Shown here piece by piece: positions 13,536-17,355 of a stretch of 17,355 bases of DNA; the first letter of the stretch is position 1, and each line of letters starts with the position of its first letter. The stretch lies in assembly GCA_964617145.1 (NCBI GenBank), contig CAZTVN010000027.1, forward strand, positions 1 to 17,355, in the 5' to 3' direction. Position numbers and translations under genes: made by a program. Below the pieces are notes generated by a model, which did not search any database, was not told the origin of the DNA, and saw only the letters and a program-made list of their open reading frames with translations. Source of the DNA: CAZTVN01 sp964617145 (GTDB lineage: Bacteria; Patescibacteriota; Gracilibacteria; UBA1369; JACRIC01).

Positions 13536-13786
13536 TCATTTTTTTTCTTATTGGTTCAGTCATTATGACCGCAGTTATTCTCATTTTGGCATTTGAAAAT
13601 ATTGCCGCCATTTGTACGTATTTGAATTTTTTCTTTATTCCTGTAGGCACCGATATGTCTCCGACTTTTTTGGTACTTGCGAATTCATTTTTAGGAATTA
13701 TTACAGGGATGTTTTATTTTGGTCTTTTCTATTCTTTGTTTCGTTCTAAATCTAAAGAAAATGATCTTGAGGATGAGAATTTTTAA
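13532..13786 (+). CDS. LapA-domain-like small membrane protein
   Basis: This 84-residue protein has two predicted membrane helices: about 2-20 (IIFFLIGSVIMTAVILILA) and about 44-69 (PTFLVLANSFLGIITGMFYFGLFYS). A short outer loop joins them and the tail is charged and cytoplasmic (RSKSKENDLEDENF). The pattern 'aFEN...v..yl.ff.ipv', followed by a second helix rich in small residues, resembles the LapA/DUF1049 family, linked to envelope assembly in some bacteria. The assignment rests on topology and a weak pattern only. Its ATG overlaps the tig stop codon, so it is probably translated together with tig. Confidence 0.7.
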   Translation: MIIFFLIGSVIMTAVILILAFENIAAICTYLNFFFIPVGTDMSPTFLVLANSFLGIITGMFYFGLFYSLFRSKSKENDLEDENF

Positions 13787-14066
13787 TAGATACATTTTTT
13801 GTTCTTAAGGCTTTGATTGCTGCTTGTTTTGTATAAAAAAAGTGTTCATTTTTGAGAATATTTTTCGTTTCTGACAAGATTATTTTTGTTTTTATATTTT
13901 TTTTGATTTTATCCTTATTTTAAGGCATTTTTTGAAGTAAATTTTTCTGAATAATTTTCCATTTTCCATTTTCCATTAAAAAATTTGTTGCGCTTTGATA
14001 AAAAAACTTGTACATTTCTTTTGTCGTGTATAAATTATGTATCCAAAATAAATTATTTTTTGAACT
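13787..14066. other. AT-rich intergenic region with a TTTTCCA triplicate
   Basis: No gene is visible in these 280 bases. They contain a weak hairpin, CCTTA-TTT-TAAGG (13913-13925), followed by CATTTTTT, a possible terminator for the tig cluster. A perfect tandem repeat TTTTCCA x3 lies at 13955-13975. Near the right end, TTGTAC (14008-14013) and TATAAA (14029-14034) could be a promoter for the 14067 gene, but the 15-nt spacer is short. Confidence 0.55.
13955..13975. repeat. TTTTCCA tandem repeat, three units
   Basis: Three perfect 7-bp units are followed by a partial TT. They lie about 90 bases upstream of the winged-helix regulator gene. The repeat could vary in number by slippage, with unknown effect. 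Confidence 0.85.
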
Positions 14067-14630
14067 ATGCTTAAAAGGCTTTTTACGTCGAATACTCGTG
14101 CTAAGCTCTTGACTATTTTCTTGCTCAACCCTGAAGAAGAATATTTTGTCCGAGAATTAACGCGTAAGCTTGATGAACAAATTAATTCAGTGAGAAGAGA
14201 GCTTGATAATCTCAAGAAAATAGGATTTCTTAAAAGTCGTATGAGGAATAGGAAGAAGTTTTTTGTTGTTAATAAAGCTTTTATTATTTTTGACGAGCTT
14301 CGCAGTATTATTCTTAAATCTATGAATTCCAAAGATAGTGTTGTAAAACAGATTGAGAAATTTGGAGATATAGATTTTATGCTTATGTCCGGTATTTTTA
14401 TTGATAAAATTTCTCCTGTTGATCTCCTTATTGTTGGAGATATTGATAAAGAAAAATTAGAAACTTTTCTCAATAATCAGCTTGAGATGAAGAGACCTAT
14501 TAAATTTGCTATCTTAAGTCAGGATGATTTTTTATATCGTGTAAAATGTAAAGATAAGTTTATTAAAGATCTTTTAGAAGATCCTTATAATATTGTTCCG
14601 GTGAATAAGATTCAGACCCTTATGGAGTAA
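14067..14630 (+). CDS. Winged-helix regulator with degenerate MNT-like C-terminal domain
   Basis: A 187-residue, probably cytoplasmic DNA-binding protein. Residues 1-75 form an ArsR-like winged helix: MLKRLFTSNTRAKLLTIFLL, YFVRELTRKLDEQINSVRRELDNLKKIGFLKSRM and a wing strand KKFFVVNKAF. The C-terminal part (about 85-180) resembles the minimal nucleotidyltransferase fold seen fused to such helices: FGDIDFMLMSGIFIDKISPVDLLIVGDIDKEKLETFL. It lacks the GS...SDxD catalytic motif; only PVDLLIVGD remains, so enzymatic activity is unlikely. This arrangement recurs in CPR genomes as a short regulator whose target is unknown to me. It stands alone, with A/T-rich DNA on both sides and the rplS promoter downstream. 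Confidence 0.82.
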   Translation: MLKRLFTSNTRAKLLTIFLLNPEEEYFVRELTRKLDEQINSVRRELDNLKKIGFLKSRMRNRKKFFVVNKAFIIFDELRSIILKSMNSKDSVVKQIEKFGDIDFMLMSGIFIDKISPVDLLIVGDIDKEKLETFLNNQLEMKRPIKFAILSQDDFLYRVKCKDKFIKDLLEDPYNIVPVNKIQTLME

Positions 14631-14666
14631 CATATTTTCTTTTTCAGTATGTCTCTAAGTTTTGAC

Positions 14667-14695
14667 TTGATTTATTCGTTTGGGCTGCTTATAAT
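14667..14695 (+). promoter_or_regulatory. Sigma-70-type promoter for rplS
   Basis: TTGATT at 14667-14672 and a perfect TATAAT at 14690-14695 are separated by 17 nt. The predicted start, near 14702, leaves a leader of about 21 nt before the ATG at 14723, with no Shine-Dalgarno motif in it. Confidence 0.72.
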
Positions 14696-14722
14696 TTTTT
14701 ACGCTTATATTAAAGCAAATTA

Positions 14723-15178
14723 ATGAGTCAATTGATTCTTCAAAAAGTCGTAGAACCTTTTCTTAAGACAAAAAAACTTCCTAGACTCCGCTGTGGACTT
14801 ACTGTTCGAGTTCATCAAAAAATTACTGAAGGAAATAAAGAGCGTATTCAAATTTTTGAAGGTTTGGTTATAAAAATGAGTAGTGGAGAGGGTATTTGTA
14901 AGAGCTTTACGGTAAGAAAGGTTTTTCAAGGAGTGGGGGTGGAAAAAATTTTTCCTCTTTATGCTCCTTGTATAGATAAAATTGCCGTCATAAAGGAAGC
15001 TAAGGTGAGAAGAGCAAAATTGTATTATATCCGTGAGCGAGCCGGTAAATCTGCGCGTTTAAGAGAAAAGCATATTAGCAGTAAAGAAGATGGTGGTCTA
15101 GTTGTTGATGAGATTGGTATTCAAAAGGCTGAATCTCAGGTTATTGAAGAAAATGTTGAAAAAATTGCTACCGAATGA
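14723..15178 (+). CDS. rplS: 50S ribosomal protein L19
   Basis: L19 lies at the 30S/50S interface of the ribosome. The family core is clear: FEGLVIKM (45-52), FTVRKVFQGVGVEKIFPLYAP (62-82) and RRAKLYYIRERAGKSARLREK (96-116). At 151 residues the protein is longer than the usual 115 or so. About 35 charged C-terminal residues (HISSKEDGG...VIEENVEKIATE) have no counterpart in typical L19. The start at 14723 fits the family and follows a good promoter. The stop codon overlaps the start of the pyruvyl-transferase gene by 4 nt (ATGA at 15175-15178), so the two are probably translated together. The usual neighbours trmD and rimM are absent here. Confidence 0.96.
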   Translation: MSQLILQKVVEPFLKTKKLPRLRCGLTVRVHQKITEGNKERIQIFEGLVIKMSSGEGICKSFTVRKVFQGVGVEKIFPLYAPCIDKIAVIKEAKVRRAKLYYIRERAGKSARLREKHISSKEDGGLVVDEIGIQKAESQVIEENVEKIATE

Positions 15179-16293
15179 AACATTATGTTATATGTGGAAA
15201 CTATGGAGCCACTAATATCGGTGATGAAGCCGTTTTAGATGGTATTCTTTTTGAACTAAAGTCTTTTTTCCCTCAAGGCACTATTACCGTTTTAAGCTAT
15301 AATCCGGATAACACGAGATGTCTGCATGATGTTGACTCGTTGCCTCTTTTACCTTTCGGCATTCGTTCTTTGTATCGTTGCGTTTTTCAAGGAGGTCTTA
15401 AAAAGACTTTGAAAGCCATCCGATCTTGCGATATTTTTTTTCTTGGAGGAGGGGCGTTATTTACTGATGAAAAATTTTTTGCGATTCTTCTTTGGGGTTG
15501 GCATTTTTTTATTGCTTTACTCTTTCACAAACCTGTTTATATATATGCTCAGAGTCTTGGGCCTTTGGATACTTTTTGGGGAAAACACATTTGTCGATGG
15601 CTTTTTTTTCGAGCTTCTTTTCTTTCTTTTCGAGATAAAGAATCGATTCAATTTTTGGAATCTCTTGGTATAACACATCCTGCTTTATTTCGACCTGATC
15701 CTGCTTTTCAGATACAAACTCAATCGTATCACTCACTTCCTTTTGAACTCAAAAAAGGTTCATATATAGTGGTTTCTATTCGTGACTGGATAAAAAAAGT
15801 AGACAATTTTGAATCTTTATTAGCTTCATTTTTTGATGAAATTTCTCTTCAATATGGTCTTAAATTTGTATTTTTGCCTTTTCAAGAAATAAAAGATTCT
15901 GACCTGTTAGTCTTGAATAAAATTTTTGATCTTGTTAAGAATAAAAAAAATGTTCATATTTTTAATTTTTCTTTTAATAAGAATACTTATCAAGATGTAA
16001 TTTCTCTCATTGCTTCTGCGGAGATGGTAATTGGCATGAGACTTCACTGTCTTATTTTTGCTACACAATCTGCGATACCCTTTTTACCGCTTTGTTATTC
16101 ATCGAAAACTTGGGCTTTTCTTCGATATCTTGATTATGAAAGCTATGGGCTTTCTATCCATGATCTCACTCTAGATCAGTTAAAAGAAAAGTTTCAAACT
16201 CTTTATGAAAATCGAGATCAAGTTCGGTCTCATTTAATATCTAAAGAAGGTATTATTAAGGAACATCTTCAGGAAGTATTAAAGATGGTCTGA
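15175..16293 (+). CDS. csaB: Polysaccharide pyruvyl transferase family protein (CsaB-like)
   Basis: Enzymes of this family transfer pyruvate from phosphoenolpyruvate to cell-wall or surface polysaccharide sugars, which in some bacteria anchors S-layer proteins. At 372 residues it shows the family's N-terminal motif GNYGATNIGDEAVL (8-21), the DIFFLGGGALF segment of the first domain, YIYAQSLGPL, FLSFRDKES and the conserved C-terminal GMRLHCLIFA beginning at residue 287. It has no signal peptide and is probably cytoplasmic or membrane-associated through hydrophobic stretches near 100-120. Its ATG overlaps the rplS stop. It converges with the PfkB kinase gene, and its own stop codon (TGA 16291-16293) forms part of the short palindromic repeat at 16290-16354. 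The csaB symbol reflects family resemblance; the substrate is unknown. Confidence 0.87.
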   Translation: MKHYVICGNYGATNIGDEAVLDGILFELKSFFPQGTITVLSYNPDNTRCLHDVDSLPLLPFGIRSLYRCVFQGGLKKTLKAIRSCDIFFLGGGALFTDEKFFAILLWGWHFFIALLFHKPVYIYAQSLGPLDTFWGKHICRWLFFRASFLSFRDKESIQFLESLGITHPALFRPDPAFQIQTQSYHSLPFELKKGSYIVVSIRDWIKKVDNFESLLASFFDEISLQYGLKFVFLPFQEIKDSDLLVLNKIFDLVKNKKNVHIFNFSFNKNTYQDVISLIASAEMVIGMRLHCLIFATQSAIPFLPLCYSSKTWAFLRYLDYESYGLSIHDLTLDQLKEKFQTLYENRDQVRSHLISKEGIIKEHLQEVLKMV

Positions 16294-16354
16294 AAAATTC
16301 GCGGTCGAAATTTGTAATTTTTGTTACAACGTTATGTTTTTCAGCACCTCCCTA
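16290..16354. repeat. Short copy of the palindromic repeat element, between convergent genes
   Basis: Bases 16323-16354 are identical over 32 nt to 4919-4950, the right end of the full element (...TTTTTCAGCACCTCCCTA). Similarity continues upstream to about 16302 at roughly 70 percent. CTGAAAAA at 16290-16297 is the inverted partner of TTTTTCAG at 16339-16346, so the copy can still fold. It begins inside the csaB stop codon and may serve as the terminator between csaB and the convergent kinase gene. Confidence 0.75.
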
Positions 16355-16380
16355 AGTTTTTTAAGCATGTCGAAAGGATA

Positions 16381-17319
16381 TTACAATGATTCGCAGAAGT
16401 TATTTTTATATCGTTTTTCGAATTCTTTTTGAGTAAATTTGTGATTTTGTGATCCCATATTTTCGATATTATAGGTCGCCAAAAGCGCTCCGAGCTGTCC
16501 CATTTTTTTGTGACTATATTTTTTCTTCAATCCTTGCAGTATTCCTGCTCTGTAGGCATCTCCGCAGCCTGTAGGATCAGCGATGGTATTTGCTTTAACT
16601 ATACCAATTCGTTCTTGAGTGTCTTTTGTCTCAATGATGGATCCTTTTTCTCCTAATGTTGTAATAAGTAATGTTGTTTTATTTATTAAGATGGTTTTTC
16701 CCCATTTTGTTTTTTCTTTAAAAATAGAGTATTCGTATTCATTTACGATCAGTGCCAAGGATCCTTCAACACATTCCATTAATTGTTTGGGTGAAAAATT
16801 TATTATACTCTGTCCAGGATCGAAAATATAAGGTATTTTGAGCCGTTTACATTCATGTATTATATTCCTCATTCTTTCCATATTGTCAGGAGATATAATG
16901 GCATATGATAGTTCGTTTTTTATTTTTGTTAGATCGATAGGGAAGTCTTCGTTCATGGCTCCTGGATAGAAATTCCAGACTTGATTTCCTTTTTTGTCTG
17001 TTGTTACGAGTCCTGAGGCTGTATATGTTTTATCAGAGATATGAATATGTTCTAAAGAAATATTTTTTTGTTCAATCCATTTCTTGTATTCCCCAAAGTC
17101 TTTTCCTGCTGAACCGATGAGAATAGGGTCCTCTCCGAGAAGTTTTAGATTATAGGCTATATTTCCTCCACTTCCTCCAAAATGAATTTCTTTTGAATCT
17201 ATAAGAAATGAAACATTAAGATTTTCAATATTATCTTTTAAGATGGCTTCATGGAAATAACCATTATAATGCATGATATGATCGTAGGCGATGGATCCTG
17301 ATACAAGAATTTTATTCAT
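16381..17319 (-). CDS. PfkB-family sugar/nucleoside kinase
   Basis: This ribokinase/adenosine-kinase superfamily enzyme phosphorylates a sugar or nucleoside with ATP in the cytoplasm. At 312 residues it has the typical length. The first PfkB signature region is FGGSGGNIAYNLKLLG (47-62). The N-x-x-E motif is N193-E196 (NEYE). The second signature is DPTGCGDAYRAGIL (248-261), with D254 as catalytic base and GCG in place of the common GAG. The substrate lid region (about 14-45, ILKDNIENLNVSFLID) is adenosine-kinase-like, but no substrate can be assigned. The ATG at 17319 may overlap the end of an upstream minus-strand gene. It converges with csaB, with a repeat-derived hairpin between. Confidence 0.93.
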   Translation of the reverse strand: MNKILVSGSIAYDHIMHYNGYFHEAILKDNIENLNVSFLIDSKEIHFGGSGGNIAYNLKLLGEDPILIGSAGKDFGEYKKWIEQKNISLEHIHISDKTYTASGLVTTDKKGNQVWNFYPGAMNEDFPIDLTKIKNELSYAIISPDNMERMRNIIHECKRLKIPYIFDPGQSIINFSPKQLMECVEGSLALIVNEYEYSIFKEKTKWGKTILINKTTLLITTLGEKGSIIETKDTQERIGIVKANTIADPTGCGDAYRAGILQGLKKKYSHKKMGQLGALLATYNIENMGSQNHKFTQKEFEKRYKNNFCESL

Positions 17320-17355
17320 TTTTTAAGTAATCTTTAAGAGCTTCTTTCCAGTTTC
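17312..17355 (-). CDS. Possible 3' end of an upstream gene (partial)
   Basis: In minus-strand sense one frame reads NWKEALKDYLKNE followed by TAA at 17312-17314, overlapping the kinase start by 8 nt. The amphipathic, gene-like tail and overlap suggest the end of a gene continuing beyond the window. Only 13 codons are visible, so this is tentative. Confidence 0.4.
   Translation of the reverse strand, partial: NWKEALKDYLKNE

Noticed and set aside
13955..13975. TTTTCCA repeats as a CRISPR array
   Set aside because: Units are 7 bp and directly tandem without spacers, and there are no cas genes.
1..17355. UGA recoded to glycine as in Gracilibacteria
   Set aside because: TGA ends several genes at family-appropriate lengths, and no gene needs an internal TGA.

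Overview
The window is about 17 kb of AT-rich, gene-dense bacterial DNA. It probably comes from a Candidate Phyla Radiation (Patescibacteria) genome. I base this on the short genes, terse spacing and A/T-rich gene starts with almost no Shine-Dalgarno motifs, and on a winged-helix/MNT-like regulator and a sigma-region-4/HARE-HTH protein of types I associate with CPR genomes. TGA serves as a normal stop (for example at the ends of the phosphatase, tig and csaB genes), which argues against the recoded Gracilibacteria and Absconditabacteria. A Peregrinibacteria-like source is possible but is only an inference. A run of 10 N at 1460-1469 shows this is a scaffolded, probably metagenomic, assembly.

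Layout. 1-2502: the 3' part of an ABC solute-binding protein, then a membrane-bound HAMP/PP2C (RsbU/SpoIIE-type) phosphatase broken by the assembly gap. 2573-3437: two small unrecognised proteins. 3445-5512 (minus): glyA and 5-formyl-THF cyclo-ligase, a one-carbon pair separated by a 169-bp near-palindromic element. 5599-6858: a membrane-anchored HtrA/DegP-type protease. 6900-7886: tRNA-Leu(GAG), an unrecognised 223-aa protein on the minus strand, and tRNA-Val(UAC). 8045-9881 (minus): a sigma-region-4/HARE-HTH protein and an OmpR-type regulator whose receiver has lost its phosphorylation residues. 10070-13786 (plus): a compact cluster of DUF3467 protein, D-aminoacyl-tRNA deacylase, dimeric-type glycyl-tRNA synthetase, trigger factor and a LapA-like membrane protein. 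14067-16293: a winged-helix regulator, then ribosomal protein L19 with a 4-nt overlap into a polysaccharide pyruvyl transferase. 16381-17319 (minus): a PfkB-family kinase, with the possible tail of another gene at the right edge.

The genes are mostly housekeeping: translation fidelity (Dtd beside GlyRS), protein folding and quality control (Tig, HtrA) and one-carbon metabolism. The less ordinary content is (i) a small repeat family with ends like TAGGGAGGTGCTGAAAAAC, seen as a full palindrome, a short copy and a lone end; (ii) the degenerate-receiver response regulator with an inverted repeat just upstream; and (iii) the multi-winged-helix protein carrying only sigma region 4. No CRISPR array, transposase, phage module or complete defence system was found.
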